Source: Roseibium sp. TrichSKD4 (GTDB lineage Bacteria > Pseudomonadota > Alphaproteobacteria > Rhizobiales > Stappiaceae). Taken from it: 45,709 nucleotides of DNA. The notes below the pieces were generated by a model that worked only from the letters and a program-made list of their open reading frames with translations, searched no databases and had not been told where the DNA came from. Made by a program: the position numbers and the translations under genes. The DNA is taken from NCBI RefSeq assembly GCF_000148725.1, contig NZ_GL476319.1, positions 263,411 to 309,119 of the forward strand, read 5' to 3'. Shown here in pieces: positions 7,589 through 14,666 of the stretch (position 1 is the stretch's first letter; each line of letters begins with the position of its first letter).

Positions 7589-8504
7589 TTTTGCCTCCAT
7601 AGTGTTTTAGTCCCTCCTCTGCCGTCCAAAGCGGGTGCGCGACTGGGTCTTTGGCATTGAAGAAATACTGCATGAAAATCTGCCAGTAAGACGCGTAGAG
7701 ATAACCGCCATTTCTGCGCAAAAAGTCCTCTCGCCTCTCGGAGAACAATTTGGGCAGTTTGTGCCACACAACCCTCGGATAGGCGTGGTGAACCGCATGA
7801 TAGTTGTTGTTCAAGAAGAGGAAAGCCAACAGCCCTCTGTCTTCAATAATTACAGACCGGGCCGCCGCGCGTTGCTCCGCCCTATGCTCCAGAAACGTCC
7901 GGATTTTCAAAAGAGACATGCCAAGATAGGCGGACAGGACATAAGCCCAGAGCGGCATATCCGTCACGAGTGCCACCCACAAAAGAATCGGCACTACGCC
8001 TAGAAAATGCAATACATAAGAGACTTGGATACGCCGGTTGCCATTGAGCATCTGCGCAATATCATCACGGTAAAATGCAGCCATTGCGACCACTGGACCG
8101 ATCAGCATGCGGCCCAAAAGCGTGTTGTTGAACTTCGCCACAGCCCTGCGCCAGCTTGGCAACTTCGCCCACTTGTCTGGATCGAGAAAATTGCTTTCCG
8201 GGTCCTCATAAGGGTCCGTCAGCTTGGGATCATAGTGGTGAGCAAGGTGTGTGTCTTTGAACCGCAAATACGGGATCAATAAGCCAAGAGCCGGAAACAC
8301 CGTTGCATCACTTGCCCATGTTTGTGTGAACGGATGGCCATGCACCACCTCGTGTTGCAGGGAAGAGTGCAAGGCGACAACCAAAGCCAACCCGCAAATC
8401 ACAAACACCAGCGGAAGTGTTCCCGCTGCCAGCGTCAAACTAAAAAATGCAGCATAACAGCCAGCCAGAAGCGCAAGTGTCGGCCCCTCTTCCCTCAAAC
8501 TCAT
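7458..8504 (-). CDS. Membrane fatty acid desaturase, probable read-through C-terminus
   Basis: A 348-residue integral membrane di-iron desaturase/hydroxylase. The three histidine boxes are present: HEVVHGH (51-57), HLAHH (86-90) and HAVHH (about 238-242), with hydrophobic helices before and between them. The family introduces double bonds or hydroxyls into acyl or carotenoid-type chains; the substrate cannot be told. The catalytic region ends near TAEEGLKHY. The last ~45 residues are Arg/Ala/Gln-rich and are simply the second frame of the PhnD-like gene, which suggests that the native stop was lost by an indel or point change. It is divergent from the XRE regulator at 8649, which may control it. 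Confidence 0.85.
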   Translation of the reverse strand: MSLREEGPTLALLAGCYAAFFSLTLAAGTLPLVFVICGLALVVALHSSLQHEVVHGHPFTQTWASDATVFPALGLLIPYLRFKDTHLAHHYDPKLTDPYEDPESNFLDPDKWAKLPSWRRAVAKFNNTLLGRMLIGPVVAMAAFYRDDIAQMLNGNRRIQVSYVLHFLGVVPILLWVALVTDMPLWAYVLSAYLGMSLLKIRTFLEHRAEQRAAARSVIIEDRGLLAFLFLNNNYHAVHHAYPRVVWHKLPKLFSERREDFLRRNGGYLYASYWQIFMQYFFNAKDPVAHPLWTAEEGLKHYGGKNAHTRQPAHVRSARAQHRTRGVVEPRAGQLAAERDRRPKFADE

Positions 8505-8648
8505 ATCAACTCTTTCGAAAATCAGCGATGATGTTGAAAGGGTAGGGTTCGACCAAGAAAACGGACAATTAGGTATCTTTTGTGCAAACTATGTTTTTTT
8601 GTTACTATCTAATAATAATTATGTAAGTTTACTACAGATGATGTAAAA
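8505..8648. promoter_or_regulatory. AT-rich divergent promoter region, desaturase / XRE regulator
   Basis: 144 bases between divergent genes, very AT-rich from 8570 on. It contains GTAAGTTTAC at 8623-8632, a near-palindrome that recurs as GTAAGTTT in the leader at 11570-11577. Promoter elements are not assigned base by base. Confidence 0.4.
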
Positions 8649-9446
8649 ATGGATCGCCGTGATCTCGCCAACGCCTTCCGAGGCCGGTTTCGCCAACTCC
8701 TCGATGAATTTCAGGATGACTTGCCAGGCTTCCTGAAGCGCGCCGGACTGGATCGATCGGCCCTCAGCCAACTCAGAGACCCTGAGCATGACCGCCTTCC
8801 CCGGGCAGAAACACTGAGGCGAATTGCCGAAGCGACCGGCGCATCGGTCGATTGGCTTCTGGCATTGGAAAATGCTCGCGAAGGTCGTCAGAAAATGACG
8901 GAAAGCAGCGAACTTTTAACCGCGACAGATGAGGAAGGGATTGCTCCGCTTGAGCTTTGGCGATCAGAAGCCAAGGGACATAAGCTGCGATATGTTCCAG
9001 CTGTCCTGCCAGATATGTTGAGCCTTGCCAATCAGACGGGCGGCGCAAAGGGCGAGGAAAAAATCTTGACCGGGTTTGACATTGACGAAATGGACCTGGA
9101 AATCGCCATGCCAATCCAGACGCTCGAAACAATGGCCTCACGAACCGGCATCTGGCACGGCAAAAATGCCGAAGACATTCAAAAGCAAATCACGCACATC
9201 GCTGAACTGTGTGACGCACATTACCCGGTTCTACGCCTGCACCTTTTTGACGCGCGGGTGAATTTTTCAGCGCCCTTCACGGTTTTTGGCCGAATTCGAG
9301 CATCGGTTTATGTTGGCCAAGCCTATATTTCAGTGACGCGACCAGAGGAGGTCAAATTCTTCACCAAGAAATTTGACGGACTGGTCCGCGCTGCCGTCGT
9401 CACGCCAGATGCAGTGCCCGAATATATCGACAGGCTGCTCTCATGA
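8649..9446 (+). CDS. XRE-type HTH regulator with large C-terminal domain
   Basis: A 265-residue DNA-binding protein. Residues ~20-75 form a helix-turn-helix of the Cro/CI type (LPGFLKRAGLDRSALSQL, then TLRRIAEATGASVDWLLAL). The remaining ~180 residues contain a mixed alpha/beta domain that I do not recognise with certainty; its end (SVYVGQAYISVTRPEEV) resembles domains seen in alphaproteobacterial XRE proteins that sense metabolites. It faces the desaturase gene across 144 bases of AT-rich DNA, so control of lipid modification is plausible but inferred. The ATG at 8649 has no clear Shine-Dalgarno. Confidence 0.8.
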   Translation: MDRRDLANAFRGRFRQLLDEFQDDLPGFLKRAGLDRSALSQLRDPEHDRLPRAETLRRIAEATGASVDWLLALENAREGRQKMTESSELLTATDEEGIAPLELWRSEAKGHKLRYVPAVLPDMLSLANQTGGAKGEEKILTGFDIDEMDLEIAMPIQTLETMASRTGIWHGKNAEDIQKQITHIAELCDAHYPVLRLHLFDARVNFSAPFTVFGRIRASVYVGQAYISVTRPEEVKFFTKKFDGLVRAAVVTPDAVPEYIDRLLS

Positions 9447-9615
9447 TGCCATAGAACTCTGTTTTAATTAAGACTTCCATATTGGCACCTCTCCCTGTCC
9501 ATTGTTCAACCACAATGGACAGTCAGTCAAATTGTCACAGGCCGAGAAATCCCTACATAGGGTGCACGGCGTTCAATCAGAAAGCCGACTCAATTCTTCC
9601 GAGAGGACAAAACAG

Positions 9616-10200
9616 ATGACCCGTTTGGCTACTTCCGCATTGGCACTTGCTCTTCTGACCGGCTCTGCAATCGCACAACCTGTTGCCTATTCCTTCGACA
9701 AATCTCACTCCAATCTGTCGTTTACCTACAACCACCTCGGTTTTTCCACCACAGATGGCCGCTTTGGTGACTGGGATGGTACGCTGGCGATTGATGAGAG
9801 CACTCCGGCCAATTCATCTATTGAATTCACAGTGCAAATTGACAGCCTGGATACGTTCTGGGGTGAACGGGACGCCCACCTGAAAAGCGCTGACTTCTTT
9901 GGTGCCGCAAAATACCCTACCGCGACTTTCAAAAGCACAGAAGTCAACAAAGTTGGCGAGAAACAACTGGAAGTGACCGGTGACCTGACAATCAAAGATG
10001 TCACCAAGCCGGTGACACTCACCGTTGATGTCTTTGGCCAAGGCGAACACCCGATGGCGAAAAAGCCGGCCTTTGGCTTCAAGGTATCAACTGTCATCAA
10101 GCGGTCCGACTTCGGCATGGACGCCTACGTGCCATATGTCGGCGATGACATTGCCATCACCTTCCACTCGGAAACGTTGAAGGCTGACGCCAGCAACTAA
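9616..10200 (+). CDS. YceI-family periplasmic lipid-binding-type protein (first copy)
   Basis: A 194-residue secreted protein. The signal peptide (MTRLATSALALALLTGSAIA) is followed by a YceI lipocalin-like barrel beginning AYSFDKSHSNLSFTYNHLGFS. It includes the typical FKSTEVNK, GDLTIKDVTKPVTL and FKVSTVIKRSDFGMDAY blocks. YceI proteins bind isoprenoids or other amphiphiles in the periplasm and are often co-transcribed with cytochrome b561, as here. The ATG at 9616 is preceded by GAGAGGACAAAACAG and gives a proper signal peptide; a longer frame from 9502 would add 38 residues without signal features. It is the first gene of a YceI / b561 / YceI operon. Confidence 0.92.
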   Translation: MTRLATSALALALLTGSAIAQPVAYSFDKSHSNLSFTYNHLGFSTTDGRFGDWDGTLAIDESTPANSSIEFTVQIDSLDTFWGERDAHLKSADFFGAAKYPTATFKSTEVNKVGEKQLEVTGDLTIKDVTKPVTLTVDVFGQGEHPMAKKPAFGFKVSTVIKRSDFGMDAYVPYVGDDIAITFHSETLKADASN

Positions 10201-10223
10201 GCCCCTATACCCTCATCATAGCA

Positions 10224-10249
10224 CCTCGGCTCCTAAAGCGGAGCCGAGG
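10224..10249 (+). terminator. Perfect 10-bp hairpin between yceI and cytochrome b561
   Basis: CCTCGGCTCC (10224-10233), loop TAAAGC, GGAGCCGAGG (10240-10249). No T-tract follows and the next gene starts 23 bases later. It is therefore more likely a partial attenuator or an mRNA-stabilising end than a full terminator. Confidence 0.6.
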
Positions 10250-10272
10250 CCACAAATCAGTGAGGACAGAAG

Positions 10273-10857
10273 ATGATCCGCAACACCTCTACCGGCTATG
10301 GACTGATCGCCATAGCGTTTCACTGGAGCATGGCTGTTCTCATGATTGGCATGCTGGCATTGGGCATTTATATGCATGACCTGCCGCCCACAGACCCTGC
10401 AACCTATGAGCTATACCAACTGCACAAATCGTTCGGTTTTGTCATTTTGGCGCTGGTGGTGCTCCGACTGGTCTGGCGCGGGCTTAACCCGTCGCCGAAA
10501 CTTCCAGACAACATGAAACTTTGGGAGAAAGCGGCGGCGCATCTTGGGCACACAGGTCTTTATGCCGTCATGTTCGCCTTACCCTTGAGCGGCTGGATGA
10601 TGGTGTCAGCCTCCCCTTGGGGAATCCCGACAGTCGTCTTTAATCTGCTGAACATCCCTCACCTGCCGGTACCAGCCTTTTTGGGCTCCAAGCAGGAAGT
10701 AGAAGCTGTATTTCAGATGATCCATGAATACATGGCCTTTTTCACAATGGCCTTAGTTCTGGCGCATGTTGCTGCCGCTTTGAAGCACCACTTTATTACC
10801 CGCGACACCACCTTGCGCCGCATGATCTCGACTGCACCCGCCAAAGCAGACAGCTAA
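10273..10857 (+). CDS. Cytochrome b561 family protein
   Basis: A 194-residue four-helix membrane di-heme cytochrome b (CybB-like, PF01292 type). Helices are at about 12-32, 50-68, 88-108 and 150-172. Candidate heme histidines occur in IAIAFHWSMAVLM, YQLHKSFGF, AAHLGHTGLYAVM and ALVLAHVAAALKHHF. The family moves electrons between quinol and periplasmic partners; some members quench superoxide. Shine-Dalgarno GAGGACAGAAG precedes ATG. It is sandwiched between two yceI genes, an arrangement that suggests the YceI proteins deliver or hold its quinone-like substrate (inference). Confidence 0.92.
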   Translation: MIRNTSTGYGLIAIAFHWSMAVLMIGMLALGIYMHDLPPTDPATYELYQLHKSFGFVILALVVLRLVWRGLNPSPKLPDNMKLWEKAAAHLGHTGLYAVMFALPLSGWMMVSASPWGIPTVVFNLLNIPHLPVPAFLGSKQEVEAVFQMIHEYMAFFTMALVLAHVAAALKHHFITRDTTLRRMISTAPAKADS

Positions 10858-10874
10858 TTCGTCAGGAGAAACTC

Positions 10875-11450
10875 ATGACATTCAACCGCAAAATCCGTGC
10901 CCGACTTGGCCTCACCCTCTTGGCCACAACGCTTAGCGTGCTTCCGCTTGCCAGTGCTCATGCCACGACATGGACAGTCGATCACGACAAAAGCGTTCTC
11001 GGTTTTGAGTTCAATCAGGCAGGAACACCTGTAAAGGGCACGTTCAACGATTGGTCAGCCGAAATCGTGTTCGACCCTGAAGACCTTTCCGCAGCGACCA
11101 TCAGGGCAGACATCCAGACAGGCTCTGCATTGACTGGCAATGGACAGTTTGATGGCCTGATCCCAACCGCACAATGGTTTGATACAGACCAGTTTCCAAT
11201 CGCCACGTTTCAGTCAGATACGGTTCAGTTGATCGAAGGCAACATCTACGAGGCAGCAGGAACCTTGAACCTGCGCGGCAGCACCCAGCCGACCACCCTA
11301 CGTTTTTCTCTGGACATTCAAGACACCACAGCCAAGGCAACCGGCACAGCCGAGATCAACCGAACCGCTCATAAGGTTGGAGACGGTGTAGCGCCTAATA
11401 GTGTCGGCATTGATGTCACCGTCACCCTTGATCTAACGGCGAGCAAGTAA
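10875..11450 (+). CDS. YceI-family protein (second copy)
   Basis: A 191-residue secreted YceI-like protein: signal peptide to about residue 31 (ending ASAHA), then a barrel beginning TWTVDHDKSVLGFEFNQAG. It includes FDGLIPTAQWFDTDQFPIATFQSD and an AAGTLNLRGSTQPTTLRFSL strand pair. It is clearly diverged from the first copy and belongs to the shorter YceI branch that often pairs with b561. AGGAGAAACTC precedes the ATG. Eighteen bases separate it from cytochrome b561, so the three genes are one operon. Confidence 0.9.
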   Translation: MTFNRKIRARLGLTLLATTLSVLPLASAHATTWTVDHDKSVLGFEFNQAGTPVKGTFNDWSAEIVFDPEDLSAATIRADIQTGSALTGNGQFDGLIPTAQWFDTDQFPIATFQSDTVQLIEGNIYEAAGTLNLRGSTQPTTLRFSLDIQDTTAKATGTAEINRTAHKVGDGVAPNSVGIDVTVTLDLTASK

Positions 11451-11556
11451 GTTCGCCATGGAAAAGCGTTAAGTAAATCAACAACACAACTAAAAAGAAA
11501 AATCAAAATAGCCAAACACAACCAAATAATGTATACGTTATTCATATATAATATAT

Positions 11557-11577
11557 AAACTTACTATGCGTAAGTTT
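11557..11577 (+). promoter_or_regulatory. Upstream hairpin of a two-state leader (anti-sequestering form)
   Basis: AAACTTAC (11557-11564), loop TATGC, GTAAGTTT (11570-11577): a perfect 8-bp inverted repeat. Its right arm shares bases with the left arm of the hairpin at 11567-11602, so the two cannot form at once. Forming this one would free the ribosome binding site. At the DNA level it could instead be a regulator operator. Confidence 0.55.
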
Positions 11578-11602
11578 TACTCCAAAGCGGAGAACTTACG
11601 CA
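11567..11602 (+). promoter_or_regulatory. Hairpin that pairs the Shine-Dalgarno of the VWA/Tad-like gene
   Basis: The left arm TGCGTAAGTT (11567-11576) pairs perfectly with AACTTACGCA (11593-11602). The stem continues, after a three-base bulge TTA, with CTCC (11580-11583) paired to GGAG (11589-11592) around the loop AAAGC. GGAG is the only ribosome binding site in front of the ATG at 11604, so this 14-bp structure would block translation. Confidence 0.6.
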
Positions 11603-11603
11603 A

Positions 11604-12842
11604 ATGTATACAGGGATAAAAAATCGCATTCAGGCACTAAAGGGCAATATTAAGGGTAGCATTGCTATCCCCTTTGCACTTCTAGCCACACTGATCCTTG
11701 CGGCCATCTCCGTTGGGATTGACATGTCATTTGCGTATAACAAGCGCGACCAGAGCCAACTTGTGGCTGATGAAGTCTCGCTCTTCGCAGTTACTACATT
11801 TCGGAAATATGTTGCTGATGGAATGTCAAAAAATCAGGCGAGAAAACGCGCCGAAACCGACGCACGCAAATTTCTGACCGCGCGAACCAAGTCCCTTGAT
11901 GGAACGACAGAAAAATTCAGTATCAAAATAAACATTGTCGACCGGGAAGCAAAAGTCGTAAAAGCCAATGTAAACATTAGCGGCAAACACGAATCCTACA
12001 TGACCCATGCCATGGGCTTCGACAACATAGATTATACTGCAGATTCAGAATCGACAATTTCCTTCGGTCAGGGCAAATACGAGTTTATCTTTTTGGTTGA
12101 TGTCTCACCGTCAATGGGAATTGGTGCAAGTAATCGTGATCGTCAAATCATGCAACGAGCCATTGGTTGCCAATTCGCTTGCCATGAACCTTGGTACAGC
12201 AGTGTAAGCCGCGCAAAAAGCGCAGGAGCCCGTCTCAGGATTGACGTTGTCAAAGACGCTCTAAAGTCCCTCGTGACTCAACTAGAAGAAGCCACTGAAG
12301 TCGACTTGAGAACCGGTCTTTACAGCTTTTCAAATTATCTGCACATTCAAACAGGCCTGAACAAAGGCATCTCAAAATTCAAACGTGAGGCCAACAAAAT
12401 CGCCATCCACCGGGAGTACCTCCGTGGCGGCGGGACAAACTTCCATGGGGTTTTCAGTGATTTCAATGGGGTGTTGCGCTCATTAAAGCCAAAAGCAGAT
12501 GTTAAGCAGCACATCATTATAATCTCGGACGGTGTGAACCATCTAAACTTGAGAAGTGGTACGAATCGGCACCTTTGGAACCAGACACCTAATTGGCGCC
12601 CCTACAACTACAGCTTTAACCCGAGATGGTGTGATGAGTTCAAAAAGGGAGAGGTTAGAACAGTGCACACAATGTTGGTTGAACCAGACAGAGCCCATTA
12701 TGTTAGGGCTTCGACCTCTTCAATGAGAGCTTGTGCAACAAGCGCAGACTTTTTCTACAGTGCGAACTCAGCCGCAGAAATCGACAAAGCCTTCAAAGAC
12801 CTGTTTGAAGCCCTATTAAAGTCTGTGTATGTATCAAGCTGA
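11604..12842 (+). CDS. Tad-type (TadG-like) protein with von Willebrand factor A domain
   Basis: A 412-residue membrane-anchored protein. The N-terminal GSIAIPFALLATLILAAISVGIDMSFAY (~18-45) is the single hydrophobic helix of TadE/TadG-like pilus assembly proteins, followed by a coil region. A VWA domain starts at ~158 with the MIDAS motif D166-V-S168-P-S170. The later GGGTNFHG and IIISDGVNH segments complete the metal site. An insertion with GCQFACHEPW holds two close cysteines. Such proteins act at the cell surface in Flp/Tad pilus function or adhesion, but no other tad gene is nearby. Base composition and Lys/Asn usage are more AT-rich than the neighbours. A terminator follows directly. 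Confidence 0.85.
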   Translation: MYTGIKNRIQALKGNIKGSIAIPFALLATLILAAISVGIDMSFAYNKRDQSQLVADEVSLFAVTTFRKYVADGMSKNQARKRAETDARKFLTARTKSLDGTTEKFSIKINIVDREAKVVKANVNISGKHESYMTHAMGFDNIDYTADSESTISFGQGKYEFIFLVDVSPSMGIGASNRDRQIMQRAIGCQFACHEPWYSSVSRAKSAGARLRIDVVKDALKSLVTQLEEATEVDLRTGLYSFSNYLHIQTGLNKGISKFKREANKIAIHREYLRGGGTNFHGVFSDFNGVLRSLKPKADVKQHIIIISDGVNHLNLRSGTNRHLWNQTPNWRPYNYSFNPRWCDEFKKGEVRTVHTMLVEPDRAHYVRASTSSMRACATSADFFYSANSAAEIDKAFKDLFEALLKSVYVSS

Positions 12843-12867
12843 ATTCAACAATTACAGATCCAACAAA

Positions 12868-12896
12868 AATGGCGGCTTCCATGCCGCCATTATTTT
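12868..12896 (+). terminator. Rho-independent terminator of the VWA/Tad-like gene
   Basis: AATGGCGGC (12868-12876), loop TTCCAT, GCCGCCATT (12883-12891), then ATTTT. A perfect 9-bp stem placed 26 bases after the stop codon. Confidence 0.85.
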
Positions 12897-13015
12897 GCCT
12901 GTCATCCAAGCAGAACACTTATTAAAACTCGACTTCAAAATGTTTGACAACGCTCCCTTTGCTAGCCTCCTACAGTCGTCATTCAGTCCATTCGAGTACC
13001 GAGGAAGAAGGTATT

Positions 13016-13192
13016 TTATTTGCCTGAAATCACCTTGAACTTACCCGGTTCGCTGTTGATTTCGATAGCAGGTTTCGGACGTCCTACGAAGTATCCTTGC
13101 TGGTAATCGCACCCAAGATGACTCGCAATTCGATGTTGCGCGGCTGTTTCAATCCCTTCCGCGACAACTGCAAGATCCAGATTAATGAGTTC
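13016..13192 (-). pseudogene. C-terminal fragment of the H-NOX-linked EAL effector, cut off by IS5
   Basis: The minus strand from 13192 reads ELINLDLAVVAEGIETAAQH, then continues through LGCDYQQGYFVGRPKP to a stop at 13016-13018, 58 residues in all. This is the end of an EAL domain: the AEGIET metal-site block and the QGYF(V)GRP motif. Its 5' boundary is the left end of the IS5-family element. It has no start codon and cannot be expressed on its own. It fits as the missing tail of the gene at 14667-15809. Confidence 0.85.
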
Positions 13193-14666
13193 GCGCTGAA
13201 AAACCCCTTAACTGATTGAAGAGTATGGATACCCATTGGGTTTTGGATGTGTGAATATGCCGGTTAGTTGATCCGAAGCACGCATTTTCTGGCATATTCT
13301 CATGAGACCTTCAAAACGCAACAAACGGTGTGGCGATCTGTTCAAGGAACGCCTGGCCGCAATCATCGATATGAACCATTCGTTGGTGCGGCTGTCTGGT
13401 CTGATGCCTTGGGATGAATTTGATGCGGAGTTCGGCAGGCATTATCGCCCCTTGGGACGACCGGCCAAACCAACGCGTCTGATGGCCGGGCTGCACTTTC
13501 TCAAGCACATGTACGATCTTTCCGATGAAGAGACGGTTGAGCGTTGGGTTGAAAACCCCTACTGGCAGTCTTTCTGCGGTTTTGAGTTTTTCCAGCACCA
13601 ATTCCCCATTGATCCCTCAACCATGACCCGCTGGCGCAAACGGATTGGTCCTGAGGGAATGGAAAAGCTTCTTTCTGCTACGGTAGGTGTTGCGATTGAG
13701 AGCGGGACGATCAAGAAGAGCAGCCTTGAGCGGGTCTTGGTTGATACGACCGTTCAACCCAAAGCCATTGCCCATCCCACCGATAGCCGTCTTTATCACA
13801 AGGCCTTGCAGCTTCTGGTGCGCCAGGCCAAGAGGGCCGGCATCATCTTGCGTCGCAGCCATACCAGAGTTGCCAAAAAGGCGGCCTTGATGGCGGGCCG
13901 TTATGCCCATGCCAAACAGTTCAAGCGGATGCGCCGGGAACTCAAAAAGCTGAAGACCTATCTGGGCCGGGTCTATCGCGACATCTCCCGCAAGATCGCA
14001 GGCAACGAAGGTCTTGAGCACCGGTTCTCCCGTCTGCTGGGACTGGTGGAGCGGCTTCTGGCCCAGACCCCCAAGGACAAAAACAAGATTTATTCCATGC
14101 ATGCGCCGGAAGTGGCCTGTATTGCCAAGGGCAAGGCGCGAACACCTTACGAGTTCGGGGCCAAGGTTGGCATTGCCACGACCAATCGGGAAGGATTGGT
14201 TCTTGCGGCGAGGGCTTTTGAGGGCAATCCCTATGATGGGCACACCTTGAATGACACCATCAGTCAGGCTGAGAAAGTCTGCGGCACCAAAGCTGAGCGT
14301 GTCTATGTGGACCGTGGCTATCGGGGGCATGATTATGAGGGCGACGCCAAGGTCATGATCTCCGGCCAGAAGCGCGGGCTGACGGCACAGATGAAGCGTG
14401 AGCTGAAACGACGATCAGCGATCGAGGCCACCATCGGCCACATGAAAACAGATGGACGACTTGACCGGAACTTCCTCAATGGCAAAAATGGCGATGCCAT
14501 CAACGCCCTGCTGGCCGCAGCCGGTCATAACCTGCGTCTGATCCTCAATGCACTGATCATTTTGCTGCTCTGGATCACAAACCCCATCCCCAAACCGGTC
14601 AAATCGAATATTTGCGTATTGCTTCGGCCACGCGCAACATCAATGGCTTAGACGTTGTTCAGGGCG
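13193..14666 (+). mobile_element. IS5-family insertion sequence
   Basis: A complete-looking element of about 1.47 kb holding one transposase gene. Imperfect terminal repeats are visible: GCGCTGAAAAACCCCTTAAC at the left and the complement of GCCCTGAACAACGTCTAAGC at the right, 14 of 20 matching. No target duplication is seen next to the ends, and the flanking EAL gene lacks the stretch that should join the two sides. So the insertion was followed by an adjacent deletion or by recombination between copies. The precise ends are inferred. Confidence 0.75.
13302..14651 (+). CDS. IS5-family transposase
   Basis: A 449-residue DDE transposase. The N-terminal domain contains RPTRLMAGL-type and YDLSDEETVERWVENPYWQ motifs typical of IS5 relatives. 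Catalytic residues can be placed in VLVDTTVQPKAI (D), ERVYVDRGYRGHDY (D) and RRSAIEATIGHMKTDGRL (E, within the Y-(2)R-(3)E-(6)K type signature). The frame is intact from ATG to stop, so it may be active. The transposase would bind its own terminal repeats and cut and paste the element. It is inserted in the EAL-encoding partner gene of H-NOX. Confidence 0.92.
   Translation: MRPSKRNKRCGDLFKERLAAIIDMNHSLVRLSGLMPWDEFDAEFGRHYRPLGRPAKPTRLMAGLHFLKHMYDLSDEETVERWVENPYWQSFCGFEFFQHQFPIDPSTMTRWRKRIGPEGMEKLLSATVGVAIESGTIKKSSLERVLVDTTVQPKAIAHPTDSRLYHKALQLLVRQAKRAGIILRRSHTRVAKKAALMAGRYAHAKQFKRMRRELKKLKTYLGRVYRDISRKIAGNEGLEHRFSRLLGLVERLLAQTPKDKNKIYSMHAPEVACIAKGKARTPYEFGAKVGIATTNREGLVLAARAFEGNPYDGHTLNDTISQAEKVCGTKAERVYVDRGYRGHDYEGDAKVMISGQKRGLTAQMKRELKRRSAIEATIGHMKTDGRLDRNFLNGKNGDAINALLAAAGHNLRLILNALIILLLWITNPIPKPVKSNICVLLRPRATSMA

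Noticed and set aside
12829-13038. 69-codon plus-strand frame after the VWA gene
   Set aside because: It overlaps the terminator hairpin and the EAL fragment on the other strand, and lacks any recognisable feature.
13617-14330. 237-codon antisense frame inside the IS5 transposase
   Set aside because: The transposase has clear catalytic motifs; the antisense product has none.
13193-14666. Target site duplication of the IS5 element
   Set aside because: The bases next to the two ends do not match, in agreement with an adjacent deletion, so no duplication is claimed.
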